DNA from: Advenella sp. S44
GTDB taxonomy: Bacteria > Pseudomonadota > Gammaproteobacteria > Burkholderiales > Burkholderiaceae_B
DNA: 64,000 bases
Assembly: GCF_002810445.1 (NCBI RefSeq)
Contig: NZ_NEXS01000003.1
Coordinates: 310,001-374,000, forward strand
Direction: 5' to 3'
This document shows positions 17,020-26,471 of this stretch, in pieces. Position 1 is the first letter of the stretch, and each line of letters starts with the position of its first letter. The position numbers and the translations under genes are program-made. The notes under the pieces are model-generated. The model did no database searches, was not told the origin of the DNA, and was given only the letters and a program-made list of their open reading frames with translations.

Positions 17020-17973
17020 ATGACAAAAAAAATCCTGATTGTTCGCTCTTCTTCCCTCGGGGATCTGGTGCATATGCTGCCGGCAATCTCCGACATCCAT
17101 CGACACATGCCCGATGCGCAAATCGATTGGGTCGTGGAAGAGAATTTCGCTGAAATTCCGTCCTGGCATCCGGCTGTCCATGAAACTATTGTCATTTCTC
17201 ATCGCCGCTGGCGCAAGCAATGGCTGTCGCGCCAGGCGTGCAACGAGCGGCGCGTCTTTGCCAGGAATCTGCGCAAGCGGGACTACGATATTGTGCTGGA
17301 TATGCAAGGGCTAATGAAATCGGCCTGGGTGGTACGCCAGGCCAAAGGTCGTCGTCACGGCCTGGACTGGCGCTCGGCCCGCGAGTCGCTGGCTTCTCTT
17401 TTTTATCACGAACGCCATAAAGTGGAATTCTGGCAGCCGGCCGTGCGCCGTCAGCGCCTGCTGGCGTGCGCCGCGTTAGGCTACACATTCAGCGGAGAAC
17501 CGGATTTTGGCCTGCAGTCGTTCACGGACAACACGCCGATACAGGACTACGCCGTCATCATGCCTTCGGCCAGCCGGGAAGACAAGTTATGGCCCGAACC
17601 AGACTGGTTGGCAGTATTTGATCTGCTCAAACAGGCAGGGCTGGGCCTGAAACTGCTTGCAGGCAACGAAAAAGAAGCCGCCAGGGCACAGGCTCTTATC
17701 CGGGATTTCGATAATGCGCAAGTATTGCCAAGAATGAATCTGACCGAAGTTGCTAAACTGTTGGCAGCCTGCAAAATTATGGTCGGTCTGGACAGTGGCC
17801 TGACGCATCTGGCAGCGGCGCTGGGCCGTCCCACGATTGGAATTTATAGCGCCTCGACACCGGTTCGAACCCCGCTTGAAGGAGCCGGGTTTACCGCTAG
17901 CCTGGGCGATCGCGGTCTGCCACCAACGCGAGATATGGTGGTGTCAAAAGTGAAGCAGGCTTTGCAGGCCTGA
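17020..17973 (+). CDS. waaC: Lipopolysaccharide heptosyltransferase I
   Basis: Transfers the first L-glycero-D-manno-heptose to Kdo in the LPS inner core at the cytoplasmic face. The 317-residue GT9 protein starts MTKKILIVRSSSLGDLVHML, the nucleotide-sugar-family N-terminus. It later shows MVGLDSGLTHLAAALGRPTIG and IYSASTPVRTP, the sugar-nucleotide binding end typical of WaaC. The start is put at ATG 17020 because the conserved beta strand begins immediately; the frame remains open to 16897. It is followed 43 bp later by waaA, giving a core-LPS pair. The 236 bp upstream contain a TACAAT at 16883 but no good -35. Confidence 0.93.
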   Translation: MTKKILIVRSSSLGDLVHMLPAISDIHRHMPDAQIDWVVEENFAEIPSWHPAVHETIVISHRRWRKQWLSRQACNERRVFARNLRKRDYDIVLDMQGLMKSAWVVRQAKGRRHGLDWRSARESLASLFYHERHKVEFWQPAVRRQRLLACAALGYTFSGEPDFGLQSFTDNTPIQDYAVIMPSASREDKLWPEPDWLAVFDLLKQAGLGLKLLAGNEKEAARAQALIRDFDNAQVLPRMNLTEVAKLLAACKIMVGLDSGLTHLAAALGRPTIGIYSASTPVRTPLEGAGFTASLGDRGLPPTRDMVVSKVKQALQA

Positions 17974-18016
17974 TCGTTATCTTCCTTGTCGCCGTCCCGG
18001 TACCTAGAATCAGAAC

Positions 18017-19411
18017 ATGAATCGCTTTTTTTATACTGCAACCTTAAGACTGGCCTCCCCGTTGCTGCTGTGGTGGTTGCAGCGCCGCGCGCGCAAGGCC
18101 GGCGGCGTCTGGGATATCCGCGGGCCCGAACGTTATGGCCGCTATACCGAAAGACTGCAGCCGGGGCCTTATGACGATGAAGACGGTTATGCCGAGTCGG
18201 TTTTCGGTTTTGCTCGTCCTGTGTGGGTGCATGCGGTGAGCCTGGGCGAAACCCGGGCGGCCCAGCCGTTGGTGCAGGCCTTGCTGGACCAGGGACTGCC
18301 CGTCCTGCTTACGCATTTTACGGAAACCGGCAGGTCAATCGGCGCCAAACTATTTGCGCCGGACATCAACACCGGTCGCTTGTGTCAGGCATGGATGCCT
18401 TACGATTTTCCCGAAGCGGTGCAAGGCTTCCTGGATTACTGGAAGCCGCGCTGCTGTATCCTGATTGAGCGCGAGATCTGGCCGAATATGGTGGCGCAAG
18501 CCAAGAAGCAGAACATTCCCGTTATCGTGGCCAGTGCCCGTTTTTCTGCCGCTACGTTGCGCCGCGGCCAACTGCTGGGCAGTGTCCTGCGCAAGGCGCT
18601 TACCAGCATCGACCTGATCTTGACGCAGACGCACATTGATGCGGCGCGTCTTGCCGACATTGGCGTCAAGCGCACGCGGGTGGTCGGAAACCTCAAGTTT
18701 GACCTGCGCATCTCGCCCGAACAATCACATATGGGACAGGTGGCCCGGCGTCATATCGGGCGGCCGGTCATTGTGATTGCCAGTACACGCGAAGGTGAAG
18801 ACGAATTGTTTTGCCGCGCGATCGCTGAAGTGAAAAAGACTTATCAGGGCGGGCAGGCAAGTGCGGATCGGCAAGCCGAACCGCAAGCCAAAGATGCGTC
18901 AGCCGGGGCCCACAATCGGATGCCGCTGTTTGTTCTGGTGCCCCGGCACCCGCAACGCTTTGAAGACGTTGCCGGTTATCTGGCAGATGACGGCCTGAGC
19001 GTTTGTCGACGCAGCGACTATCCGACTGACAGCCAATTGCGAACGGTCGATGTATTGCTTGGTGATTCGGTGGGGGAAATGTTCTTCTTCTATGGCCTGG
19101 CCGATGTAGCGATCGTCGCCGGCAGTTTTGCCGAACTCGGTGGGCAGAACCATATTGAAGCGAGCGCGCTTGGATTGCCCGTTATAGTGGGGCCGCATAC
19201 TCGCAATTTCCAGCAATCGGTCGAGGATGCGCTGGCCGAAGGCGCCGCACGACGGGCCCAGACGCCGTCCGAAGCGGTCGGACTGGCCCTGAAGGTGCTG
19301 GATAATCCGGAGCTGCGCCTGGGCATGAGCCGCGCCGCCAAAGAATGGTTGTCCCTGCACGAGGGCGCGACTGATAGAATTATGGCTGCCTTACAGCCTT
19401 ATCTTAAGTAA
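18017..19411 (+). CDS. waaA: 3-deoxy-D-manno-octulosonic-acid transferase
   Basis: Adds Kdo from CMP-Kdo to lipid IVA. The membrane-anchored GT30 protein has the features VWVHAVSLGETRAAQPLV, LTHFTETGR and LIEREIWPNM, and the C-terminal FAELGGQNHIEASALGLPVI binding region. It has 464 residues, somewhat longer than the typical 420-430; the extra length is a low-complexity insert at about residues 277-300 (GGQASADRQAEPQAKDASAG) between the two Rossmann domains. birA starts three bases after the stop codon, so the transcript continues into vitamin-cofactor genes. Confidence 0.95.
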   Translation: MNRFFYTATLRLASPLLLWWLQRRARKAGGVWDIRGPERYGRYTERLQPGPYDDEDGYAESVFGFARPVWVHAVSLGETRAAQPLVQALLDQGLPVLLTHFTETGRSIGAKLFAPDINTGRLCQAWMPYDFPEAVQGFLDYWKPRCCILIEREIWPNMVAQAKKQNIPVIVASARFSAATLRRGQLLGSVLRKALTSIDLILTQTHIDAARLADIGVKRTRVVGNLKFDLRISPEQSHMGQVARRHIGRPVIVIASTREGEDELFCRAIAEVKKTYQGGQASADRQAEPQAKDASAGAHNRMPLFVLVPRHPQRFEDVAGYLADDGLSVCRRSDYPTDSQLRTVDVLLGDSVGEMFFFYGLADVAIVAGSFAELGGQNHIEASALGLPVIVGPHTRNFQQSVEDALAEGAARRAQTPSEAVGLALKVLDNPELRLGMSRAAKEWLSLHEGATDRIMAALQPYLK

Positions 19412-19414
19412 ATC

Positions 19415-20275
19415 ATGTCCCTGTTACCCAGCGCCTCCGTCCTGCAAAAGACCCTTTATAGCGCATTGCCCGACTTTGCCAGTATTGCTTGGGTCGAAAA
19501 AATCGGCTCGACCAACGTCAATCTGATGCAGGAAGTCAGAAATACGCAGTCCGCAATGGGCCGCCCGGCGCTGCTGGGCGCCCATACGCAGACCAGTGGC
19601 CGGGGCCGGGCGGGGCGGCGTTGGGAAAACCCGCCGGGCTCCACACTCATGTTTTCCTGCGCCTATGACGTGTTCGTTCCGCCGGCACGCCTGCCCATGC
19701 TGGCGCCGGTGGTTGGAATTGTCGCCTGCGAGCAACTGCGAAAAATTGCCGGACCGGCGATTCAAGATCGTCTGCTCATGAAGTGGCCCAACGATATTTT
19801 GTATGATCAGGCCAAACTATCGGGTTTGCTGGTCGAATCGACTCGTCCTGCGCGGCGCGAATCGCAGCATCATCATGTTGTCATTGTCGGCATGGGCATG
19901 AATTTGTCCAGTGCCGTTGAACTGACCCAGCATCTTGGGCGCAAGGTTGCGGACTGGACGTCGGTGCTGGGCGATATGAGCGAAGATCCGGGGCGCTCTG
20001 AAGATATCGCCTTGTTGGTTGCGCGTATCGCCAGGGCATGGCGAGATGCCTTTGCCCAGTACGAGCAGCAGGGATTTGCCGCCTTCATGGCACGCCACGC
20101 TCAGATTGATGCGCTGCGCGAGCATCAGGTCAATGTGATTCAGGATGATCGGATCGTGTTGTCAGGCGCCGCTTGCGGCGTTAACCAGGACGCCTGCCTG
20201 CTGGTAGAGTCAGCTGGGCAGCAACACGCCATTACCATTGGCGATATTTCCATCCGTCCTGAAGGGCAGGGCTAA
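19415..20275 (+). CDS. birA: Biotin-[acetyl-CoA-carboxylase] ligase
   Basis: Activates biotin with ATP and attaches it to the carboxyl carrier protein of acetyl-CoA carboxylase. The 286-residue protein has the ligase core with WVEKIGSTNVNL, the biotinyl-AMP loop GRGRAGRRW, LMKWPNDI, KLSGLLVES and a small C-terminal domain. There is no N-terminal helix-turn-helix, so this is the monofunctional ligase and not the E. coli-type repressor. It lies 3 bp after waaA and 4 bp before coaX. Confidence 0.95.
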   Translation: MSLLPSASVLQKTLYSALPDFASIAWVEKIGSTNVNLMQEVRNTQSAMGRPALLGAHTQTSGRGRAGRRWENPPGSTLMFSCAYDVFVPPARLPMLAPVVGIVACEQLRKIAGPAIQDRLLMKWPNDILYDQAKLSGLLVESTRPARRESQHHHVVIVGMGMNLSSAVELTQHLGRKVADWTSVLGDMSEDPGRSEDIALLVARIARAWRDAFAQYEQQGFAAFMARHAQIDALREHQVNVIQDDRIVLSGAACGVNQDACLLVESAGQQHAITIGDISIRPEGQG

Positions 20276-20279
20276 GCCG

Positions 20280-21083
20280 ATGCCAACCATTCTGATTGAT
20301 GCCGGCAACTCCCGCATCAAAGTTTCGTTTTTCGATAATGCTGCGCGCTCGGCCGACAGCGGCCAGGTCCATGCCTTTGCCGCTGCCGACTTGAACAGGC
20401 TGGCCGATCTTGTCAGACAGTTGCCGCAGCCGCCGACACGGGCGCTGGGCGTGAGCGTAACCACTGAGGCGATTCGCCAGGAACTGGACGCGATTGTCGC
20501 GCCTTGCGCTATTGAATGGCAGACGCCAGGAGCGCGCCTGTTGCGCCTGAAGAACCGCTATCACAATCCGGCCGAACTGGGCCCCGATCGTTGGCTTGGC
20601 ATGCTGGGTGTGCTGACAGCGCGACCCGTTGATGGGCCCAAGATGCTGGTCAGCTTCGGTACGGCGACCACCGTCGACACCATCGATGATCATGAGACGT
20701 TTCTGGGCGGGGTCATTTTTCCTGGTGTCAGCATGATGCAGTCATCGCTGGGAGCCGGCACGGCGCGCCTTCCCATTGCGCCGATGCCCGCGCAGGCTTG
20801 GCCCGCTTTTCCACAGAGCACCCAGGCGGCCATTGCTACCGGCATCGTCGCAGCGCAAACGGGTGGAGTGATCCGACAGTGGCAGCAGGTCACAGAACAT
20901 CTGGGCCGCGCACCGCTCATGTTCGTGACCGGTGGCGCGCGCGCGGCCATTCTGCCGGAACTGCAGGCGCAAATTGATTCGTTCAGTGTCGATATGGGAT
21001 TTGGTACAATACCGCTAATCGAATGCGAGTCGCCGGTCCTCGATGGCCTGCGCGCGCTTGCACAGCACTCACCGGACGCCTGA
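20280..21083 (+). CDS. coaX: Type III pantothenate kinase
   Basis: Phosphorylates pantothenate, the first step of coenzyme A synthesis. The 267-residue member of the ASKHA fold has the phosphate loop LIDAGNSRIKVSFFD at the N-terminus, the family motif ELGPDRWLGMLG and the second phosphate motif SFGTATTVDTID. ATG 20280 lies 4 bp after the birA stop. The frame is open upstream inside birA, but the conserved start is clear. In Bordetella the orthologue was first described as Baf. The birA-coaX order is conserved in Burkholderiales. Confidence 0.95.
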   Translation: MPTILIDAGNSRIKVSFFDNAARSADSGQVHAFAAADLNRLADLVRQLPQPPTRALGVSVTTEAIRQELDAIVAPCAIEWQTPGARLLRLKNRYHNPAELGPDRWLGMLGVLTARPVDGPKMLVSFGTATTVDTIDDHETFLGGVIFPGVSMMQSSLGAGTARLPIAPMPAQAWPAFPQSTQAAIATGIVAAQTGGVIRQWQQVTEHLGRAPLMFVTGGARAAILPELQAQIDSFSVDMGFGTIPLIECESPVLDGLRALAQHSPDA

Positions 21084-21084
21084 T

Positions 21085-21246
21085 ATGCGCACGCTTTTTT
21101 TTGTTATTGTCCTGGCTAATGTCCTGACTTACGGACTGGGCGCCGGCTGGTTTGGCCTCACACCCGACCAGTCGCGTCTGGGCGCCGCCATCAAGACTCC
21201 CACCGAATTTCGGCCCGGCGCAATTGATGTAGGGCCCATCAAATAA
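21085..21246 (+). CDS. 53-residue single-span membrane peptide, possible remnant of a SPOR-domain protein
   Basis: Starts one base after the coaX stop codon (TGATATG) and its stop overlaps the next ATG (TAATG). It is therefore embedded in a tightly coupled operon, which supports it being real. Residues 1-23 form one membrane segment (MRTLFFVIVLANVLTYGLGA). The rest is a short, proline-containing polar tail. In related genera the gene after coaX often encodes a longer protein beginning with a similar membrane anchor and ending in a SPOR domain (recalled). Here only the anchor part would remain. Function unknown. Confidence 0.6.
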   Translation: MRTLFFVIVLANVLTYGLGAGWFGLTPDQSRLGAAIKTPTEFRPGAIDVGPIK

Positions 21247-21917
21247 TGGCGATCCAGACCAAACCCTTTGAAGCCGCCGGCCCGGCAGGTCGCATAGATT
21301 GTCTGGTCGACTGGCCCGATCCGGCTCAGCCACTATTGGGCTGGGCGCTCGTTCTGCATCCGCATCCGTTGCACGGCGGCACGCGCAACAATAAAGTCGT
21401 AACGACCCTGTCCCGCGCCTATGCGCAGGCCGGTTACGCCGTATTGCGTCCTGATTTTCGTGGCATCGGCAAATCCGAAGGCAGTTTTGACCAGGCGCGT
21501 GGCGAGACGACAGACATGCAGCAACTGATCCAGGCATTTGTGGATGCCCATCCCGATCTGCAAGGCAAGCCTTGGCTGCTGGCCGGCTTCTCATTCGGTT
21601 CTGCGGTGGCGGCGCAATTGTATTCGGTGCTGCAGCAAGAGGAAACACAGCCGTTGCCACAATTGCTCACGCTGGTGGGTACGGCAGTCAAACGGTTTGC
21701 CTGGCGTGAAGTGGTGCTGCCGGCCAATACCTTTGTCATTCATGGAGAACGGGATGAAGTGGTGCCGCTGCAGGAGGTCTTTGACTGGATTGCCGATTAT
21801 CGCGTTGCCGTGACGGTTATTCCCGGCGCGACCCATTTTTTCCATGGGTATCTGATCGAGTTAAAAAAACTGGCAAGCGACGCTCTGCAACAGATCTCGG
21901 GCGAAACCGCCGTGTAA
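21246..21917 (+). CDS. Alpha/beta hydrolase, small serine-hydrolase family
   Basis: A 223-residue cytosolic alpha/beta hydrolase. It begins with LHPHPLHGGTRNNKVV, followed by RPDFRGIGKSEGSFDQ. The nucleophile elbow reads AGFSFGSAVAAQ, a GxSxG with Ser at about residue 119. The acid lies in HGERDEVVPL and the base in PGATHFFHG. The HPHPxxGG start is the signature of the YfbB-like group annotated as CocE/NonD-type hydrolases. Its ATG overlaps the stop codon of the preceding small gene by one base. The substrate is unknown. Confidence 0.88.
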   Translation: MAIQTKPFEAAGPAGRIDCLVDWPDPAQPLLGWALVLHPHPLHGGTRNNKVVTTLSRAYAQAGYAVLRPDFRGIGKSEGSFDQARGETTDMQQLIQAFVDAHPDLQGKPWLLAGFSFGSAVAAQLYSVLQQEETQPLPQLLTLVGTAVKRFAWREVVLPANTFVIHGERDEVVPLQEVFDWIADYRVAVTVIPGATHFFHGYLIELKKLASDALQQISGETAV

Positions 21918-21939
21918 CGCATTTTGTCCTGCAAGCGCT

Positions 21940-21945
21940 TATAAT
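21940..21945 (+). promoter_or_regulatory. Candidate -10 box for dacC
   Basis: TATAAT lies 58 bp before the dacC start codon, in the short gap after the hydrolase gene. No convincing -35 is seen at the right distance, so it is offered only as a possible start of the dacC-dat-ybeD-lipB transcript. Confidence 0.35.
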
Positions 21946-22002
21946 TCCTAACTGGCAGGCTTGTCACTTATTAAATCCCTTCTCTTATCCGGATCCGTTT
22001 CC

Positions 22003-23307
22003 ATGTTCCTACGTCGTATAGTTCTTATCCTGATCCTCGTCCTGGTCGCAGGCGGTGCTTATGTCCTGTTCAATAAATCCAATAATGGCGCGCCTGCCGG
22101 TAGTACGCAGACCACAGGCTTAAGTACGACGCAAACGGATTCCGCTGCACAGCCAGGCCCGACCACGCCGCCCAAGCCGGAATCGCGTTCCAGCGTGCCG
22201 GTCACCAATGCCAGCACGCCGGTGCTCAGCGAAGTGGCAGGCATGACGCCACCGCAAACCAACGTGAAGGCATGGTTTCTGATAGACGCGACCTCGGGTC
22301 AGATTCTTGGCAACCAGGAACCGGATTTGAAAGTTGCGCCGGCATCGCTGACCAAATTGATGACGGCCAGCCTGGTATTTTCCGCGCTTGATCAGAACCG
22401 TATTCGGCCTGAGCAGGAAGTGACTGTTTCGGAAAAAGCCTGGCGCACCGGCGGTTCGCGCATGTTCATCCAGGTCAACACCCAGGTGACCGTAGATGAC
22501 CTGATCAAGGGCATGATCGTGCAGTCGGGCAACGATGCAACCATCCAGCTGGCCGAGACCGTGGCCGGCAGCGAAGATGTTTTTGTGAACCAGATGAACC
22601 AGGAAGCGACGCTGTTTGGCATGAGCAATACTCACTTTACCGATCCCACCGGCCTGCCTGCGCCCGATCATTACACCACGGTGCGCGACTTGTCGGTGCT
22701 GGCCCAGCACGTCATTAAGGATCATGCCAAGTATTACCACTATTTCAGCCAGCCTGAATTTACCTATAACAAAATCCGCCAGCAAAACCGTAATGGTCTG
22801 TTGTCACGCAATATCGGCGTGGACGGTCTGAAAACCGGCCATACCGAAGATGCCGGCTACTGCCTGATTGCAGCCGCCGAGCGTGATGATCGCCGTCTTA
22901 TTTCAATTGTGGTCGGCGCCGCTACCGTGCGGCAGCGTGAGCAAATGAGTCAGAGTCTGCTGGACTGGGGCTACCAGAACTTTACCGCCAGGCAAGTGGC
23001 AACCGAAGGCGCGCCGCTTGTCAGCCCGCGTGTATGGGAAGGCACAATCAAGCAGGTCAAGCTGGGTTCGGCCGATGGCGTCAGCGTAACCGTACCGCGC
23101 GGCATGGAAGACAAGGTTCAGACCATCACGCAGATCAATGGCAAGCTGGTCGCGCCACTGGCTAAAGGGCAGACGGTGGGTAATGTCCAGTTCGTGCTCA
23201 ATGGCAAAGTTCTCAAGCAGGAGCAACTTACCGTACTTGAAGACGTACCGCAGGCCGGCTTCTTCGGACGCATGTGGGACAAGGTCCTGAGCAGTTTCAA
23301 TAGTTAA
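22003..23307 (+). CDS. dacC: D-alanyl-D-alanine carboxypeptidase (PBP5/6 family)
   Basis: Removes the terminal D-Ala from peptidoglycan pentapeptides in the periplasm. The 434-residue protein has an N-terminal membrane segment (IVLILILVLVAGGAYVLF), then a Pro/Thr/Ser-rich linker of about 60 residues, then the penicillin-binding domain. Active-site motifs are SLTK (Ser115-Lys118), SGN from about residue 175 and KTG from 277. A C-terminal beta-sandwich PBP5 domain ends in a short amphipathic segment (GFFGRMWDKVLSSFNS) that may associate with the membrane. The linker is longer than in E. coli PBP5. ATG 22003 is preferred over an upstream TTG. It is first in the cluster with dat, ybeD and lipB. 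The symbol could equally be dacA. Confidence 0.93.
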   Translation: MFLRRIVLILILVLVAGGAYVLFNKSNNGAPAGSTQTTGLSTTQTDSAAQPGPTTPPKPESRSSVPVTNASTPVLSEVAGMTPPQTNVKAWFLIDATSGQILGNQEPDLKVAPASLTKLMTASLVFSALDQNRIRPEQEVTVSEKAWRTGGSRMFIQVNTQVTVDDLIKGMIVQSGNDATIQLAETVAGSEDVFVNQMNQEATLFGMSNTHFTDPTGLPAPDHYTTVRDLSVLAQHVIKDHAKYYHYFSQPEFTYNKIRQQNRNGLLSRNIGVDGLKTGHTEDAGYCLIAAAERDDRRLISIVVGAATVRQREQMSQSLLDWGYQNFTARQVATEGAPLVSPRVWEGTIKQVKLGSADGVSVTVPRGMEDKVQTITQINGKLVAPLAKGQTVGNVQFVLNGKVLKQEQLTVLEDVPQAGFFGRMWDKVLSSFNS

Positions 23308-23322
23308 TCTTTCAGGCAGGGT

Positions 23323-24192
23323 GTGGTGATACAGGGTATAGACAGCGACAGCATCGTTTATCTGAACGGTGAGTATGTACGCGCCGACGAGGCGAAAATT
23401 TCGGTATTTGATCGCGGTTTCATTTTTGGCGACGGCGTGTATGAAGTCGTGCCCGCATACAACCGCAAGCCTTTCCGGCTGCAAGAGCATGTGCGGCGTC
23501 TGGAGCGCAGCCTGAAGGCCATCCGCCTGGAAACGGGAAAAACTGCGCAGTTCTGGGGCCAACTGATGCAGGACATGATCAGTCGCGCCAAAACCGATGA
23601 TTCCTTCATCTACTTGCAGGTCACGCGCGGCGTGGCCAAACGTGAGCACGTATTTCCCGAGCCGCCGGTGGCGCCCACTATTTTCTGCTCCAGCGGCCCG
23701 TTCATCCGGCCCACTGCCGAGCAGCGTGAACGCGGTATTCGCGTGATTTCGGGTCCGGACGAGCGCTGGTTGCACTGCAATATTAAATCTGTGTCGTTGC
23801 TGGGCAATGTCCTGGCCCGCCAGGCCGCCGCCGAACGCGGCATGGATGAAGTCATACAGTTTCGCGATGATATGCTGACTGAAGGCTCTCTGAGCAATAT
23901 GTGGGTGGTCAAAAACGGCACTCTGCTGGCGCCCATTAAAAACCATTTGATTCTTGAAGGCATCCGTTACGGCCTGCTGGCCAGGCTGGCCGAGCGCGCC
24001 GCAGTCCCGTTCGAAGCCCGCAATATCGCGCGTGCCGAAGTTTTTGCCGCCGATGAGATCCTTGTTACCTCGGCGACCAAGGAAGTGCTACCGGTGCTTG
24101 AGCTGGATGGTGCACCGGTTGGAAACGGACAGCCCGGCCCCATATATAGAAAGTTAAGGGCCGAATATGACAAGGAAATTTCCCGACTATGA
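23323..24192 (+). CDS. dat: D-amino-acid transaminase (class IV PLP)
   Basis: PLP enzyme of 289 residues that interconverts D-amino acids and 2-oxo acids, for example D-Ala with 2-oxoglutarate to give D-Glu. Conserved are SVFDRGFIFGDGVYEV near the N-terminus, HCNIKSVSLLGNVLARQ with the PLP-binding Lys155, and the phosphate-site LTEGSLSNMWVV with Glu187. The start is GTG (23323 or the adjacent 23326) after CAGGCAGGG, with no nearer ATG. It sits between dacC, which releases D-Ala, and ybeD, overlapping the latter by four bases; the neighbourhood fits D-Ala recycling. Confidence 0.9.
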   Translation: MVIQGIDSDSIVYLNGEYVRADEAKISVFDRGFIFGDGVYEVVPAYNRKPFRLQEHVRRLERSLKAIRLETGKTAQFWGQLMQDMISRAKTDDSFIYLQVTRGVAKREHVFPEPPVAPTIFCSSGPFIRPTAEQRERGIRVISGPDERWLHCNIKSVSLLGNVLARQAAAERGMDEVIQFRDDMLTEGSLSNMWVVKNGTLLAPIKNHLILEGIRYGLLARLAERAAVPFEARNIARAEVFAADEILVTSATKEVLPVLELDGAPVGNGQPGPIYRKLRAEYDKEISRL

Positions 24193-24467
24193 TGAAAGAG
24201 ATCCCGCCCGAGCAGTCGCTGATAGAGTATCCCAGCGACTTTCCCATCAAGGTCATGGGCGTTCAGCATCCTGAACTGGCACAAATCCTCACAGACGTGG
24301 TCCTGCAGTTCGATCCGCAGTTTGATCCGGCTACCGTGGAAATGCGAGCAAGCAGCAAGGGCAACTACATTGGCCTGACATTTACGGTGCGCGCAACCTC
24401 GCGAGAGCAATTGGACAATTTGTATCGTGCGCTGCATGGTCACGAGCTGGTCAAAATCGTTTTGTAA
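24189..24467 (+). CDS. ybeD: DUF493 (YbeD) family protein
   Basis: Small 92-residue cytosolic protein of the YbeD family, with the landmarks [29 protein letters not shown] and [17 protein letters not shown]. Its ATG overlaps the dat stop (ATGATGA) and its stop overlaps the lipB ATG (TAATG), so translation is probably coupled across all three. It lies immediately before lipB in most proteobacteria. The ACT-like fold suggests a small regulatory role, but the function is not known. Confidence 0.92.
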   Translation: MMKEIPPEQSLIEYPSDFPIKVMGVQHPELAQILTDVVLQFDPQFDPATVEMRASSKGNYIGLTFTVRATSREQLDNLYRALHGHELVKIVL

Positions 24468-25093
24468 TGCAAGTACAGGTACGCCACCTGGACGGACCTG
24501 CGCCCTACGAGCCAGTATGGCAGGCCATGAAGTCGTTCACCGAGAGTCGCCGGAAAGACACGCCCGATGAAATCTGGCTGGTGGAGCACTGCCCGGTCTA
24601 TACACTGGGACAGGCCGGCAAGCCGGAACATTTGCTCAACACCGGGGCGATCGAGGTAGTCCGTTGCAATCGTGGTGGACAGGTCACCTACCATGGCCCC
24701 GGGCAACTGGTCGTCTATCCACTGCTTGATTTGCGCCGCCGGGGCATCTACGTCAAGGAATACGTGGCGCTGATCGAGGACGTCGTGCTCGATACCCTGG
24801 CCAGTTTCGGCCTGCAGCAGGCCTGTCGCAAGGCCGGTGCGCCCGGTGTCTATGTGCCGTTGCAAGACGGCAGCCTGGCCAAAATCGCCGCGCTCGGCGT
24901 CAAGATCAGCCAGGGCTGCGCCTATCATGGCCTGGCCCTGAACGTTGACATGGACTTGCAACCGTTTGCGGGTATCAACCCCTGTGGCTACGCGGGTTTG
25001 CAAACGGTCGATCTGAAAGCCGTGGGCGTCAATACAACAGTGCAGGAAGCTGGCATGCGCGTGCTTGAGCGGCTATTGGCGCGATTTTCCTGA
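24467..25093 (+). CDS. lipB: Octanoyltransferase
   Basis: Moves the octanoyl group from acyl carrier protein to the lipoyl domains of 2-oxoacid dehydrogenases and GcvH. The 208-residue enzyme has [25 protein letters not shown], the catalytic Lys139 in LAKIAALG and the catalytic Cys173 in INPCGYAG. The 34-residue separation equals that of E. coli Lys135 and Cys169. It overlaps ybeD by one base. lipA follows on the same strand but only after a 371-bp gap, so lipA may have its own promoter. Confidence 0.95.
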   Translation: MQVQVRHLDGPAPYEPVWQAMKSFTESRRKDTPDEIWLVEHCPVYTLGQAGKPEHLLNTGAIEVVRCNRGGQVTYHGPGQLVVYPLLDLRRRGIYVKEYVALIEDVVLDTLASFGLQQACRKAGAPGVYVPLQDGSLAKIAALGVKISQGCAYHGLALNVDMDLQPFAGINPCGYAGLQTVDLKAVGVNTTVQEAGMRVLERLLARFS

Positions 25094-25464
25094 CATGCGC
25101 GCTCGTTGCGGTTTGGCTGTATTTGCGCCAGGCTGCGACGCCGCAAGGCTCGAACCTGGCCTGGCGGTTCGCCCGGCGAATCTGCATTTGCACCCGGTGA
25201 CCAGGTATGCACTGACATTGCTTAAATAGATGCGCTGGCGACGGCTAAATGCCTGCATTGGCATCCGCCAATGAGGAACACTGACACCGACTAAGCAGGT
25301 GCAGACATCTCCTAAACTTATGGCGCTCTTAGGGTTTTTGCTGATAAGCCTGTATTAAGCGTTAAAATGAGCTGAAATTTGCTGCGGTTTTCATGAACCG
25401 CCGTCAGGAATACCACCTGCCTTATTGCCGTAACGTCCATTCCCAAAAGGGCCGTGACATCACT
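25094..25464. other. 371-bp lipB-lipA intergenic region
   Basis: No convincing gene is seen. A possible promoter for lipA is TTGCTG at 25338-25343 with TAAAAT at 25363-25368, spaced 19 bp. From 25393 the lipA frame is open with an upstream ATG that would add 24 residues. No terminator hairpin was found after lipB. Confidence 0.45.
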
Positions 25465-26445
25465 ATGACTACAAACACAGCAGTAACCCCGACTGTCAAA
25501 GACGAACAGTACGACGCCACCAAGAAACAGAAATCCTTCGATAAAACATCGCGGATTCCCATCAAGATTATTCCGGTTGAACGCCTGAAAAAGCCCGAGT
25601 GGATTCGAGTGAAGGCGGCGGCGCCCAATTCGCGCTTTAACGACATCAAGAAAATCCTGCGTGAACACAATCTGTTCACGGTCTGCGAGGAAGCGTCCTG
25701 CCCCAATATCGGCGAGTGTTTCGGCAAGGGTACGGCCACTTTCATGATTATGGGCGACAAATGTACGCGTCGCTGTCCATTCTGTGATGTGGGCCATGGC
25801 AGGCCCGATCCGCTGGATGTTAACGAGCCGTCCAATCTGGCCAAATCCATCGCCGCGATGCGCCTGAACTACGTGGTCATCACATCGGTTGATCGCGATG
25901 ATCTGCGTGATGGCGGCGCGGCCCACTTTGTTGAATGCATCAACGAGACGCGCAGCCGTTCTCCCAAAACCCAGATTGAAGTGCTGGTTCCCGATTTTCG
26001 TGGCCGCCTGGACAAGGCGCTGGACATTTTCGGCAACGGCCTGCCCGATGTCATGAACCACAATTTGGAAACAGTGCCCCGCCTGTATAAACAGTCTCGT
26101 CCCGGTGCCGACTACATGCACTCGCTCAAACTATTGCGCGACTGTAAACAGCGCTACCCGAACGTACCGACCAAGTCCGGTCTGATGGTCGGGCTGGGTG
26201 AAACCGACGAGGAAATTTTGCAGGTCATGCGCGATATGCGTGATCACGATATTGATATGCTGACGATCGGTCAGTATCTGCAACCTTCAGAGCATCATCT
26301 GCCGGTGCTGCGTTACGTCCATCCCGATACGTTCAAAATGTTCGAGGAAGAGGCCTATAAAATGGGCTTTACGCACGCCGCCGTCGGCGCCATGGTGCGC
26401 TCGTCCTATCATGCCGACGAACAGGCTCATGCGGCCGGGTTCTGA
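25465..26445 (+). CDS. lipA: Lipoyl synthase (radical SAM)
   Basis: Inserts two sulfurs into the octanoyl chain to form lipoate. The 326-residue protein carries both iron-sulfur clusters: the auxiliary cluster Cys74, Cys79 and Cys85 ([12 protein letters not shown]) and the radical-SAM cluster Cys100, Cys104 and Cys107 (CTRRCPFC). Other landmarks are [10 protein letters not shown] and [11 protein letters not shown] 25465 gives the N-terminal length usual for Bordetella-type LipA; an ATG at 25393 is the alternative. The C-terminus is followed by an intrinsic terminator. Confidence 0.96.
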   Translation: MTTNTAVTPTVKDEQYDATKKQKSFDKTSRIPIKIIPVERLKKPEWIRVKAAAPNSRFNDIKKILREHNLFTVCEEASCPNIGECFGKGTATFMIMGDKCTRRCPFCDVGHGRPDPLDVNEPSNLAKSIAAMRLNYVVITSVDRDDLRDGGAAHFVECINETRSRSPKTQIEVLVPDFRGRLDKALDIFGNGLPDVMNHNLETVPRLYKQSRPGADYMHSLKLLRDCKQRYPNVPTKSGLMVGLGETDEEILQVMRDMRDHDIDMLTIGQYLQPSEHHLPVLRYVHPDTFKMFEEEAYKMGFTHAAVGAMVRSSYHADEQAHAAGF

Positions 26446-26471
26446 TCGGTAATTTGCAAGCAAGGTCCGGA

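Noticed and set aside
18845-18915. Low-complexity insert in waaA as a possible frameshift or fusion
   Set aside because: The frame is continuous and conserved motifs flank it on both sides; a linker insert is the simpler reading.
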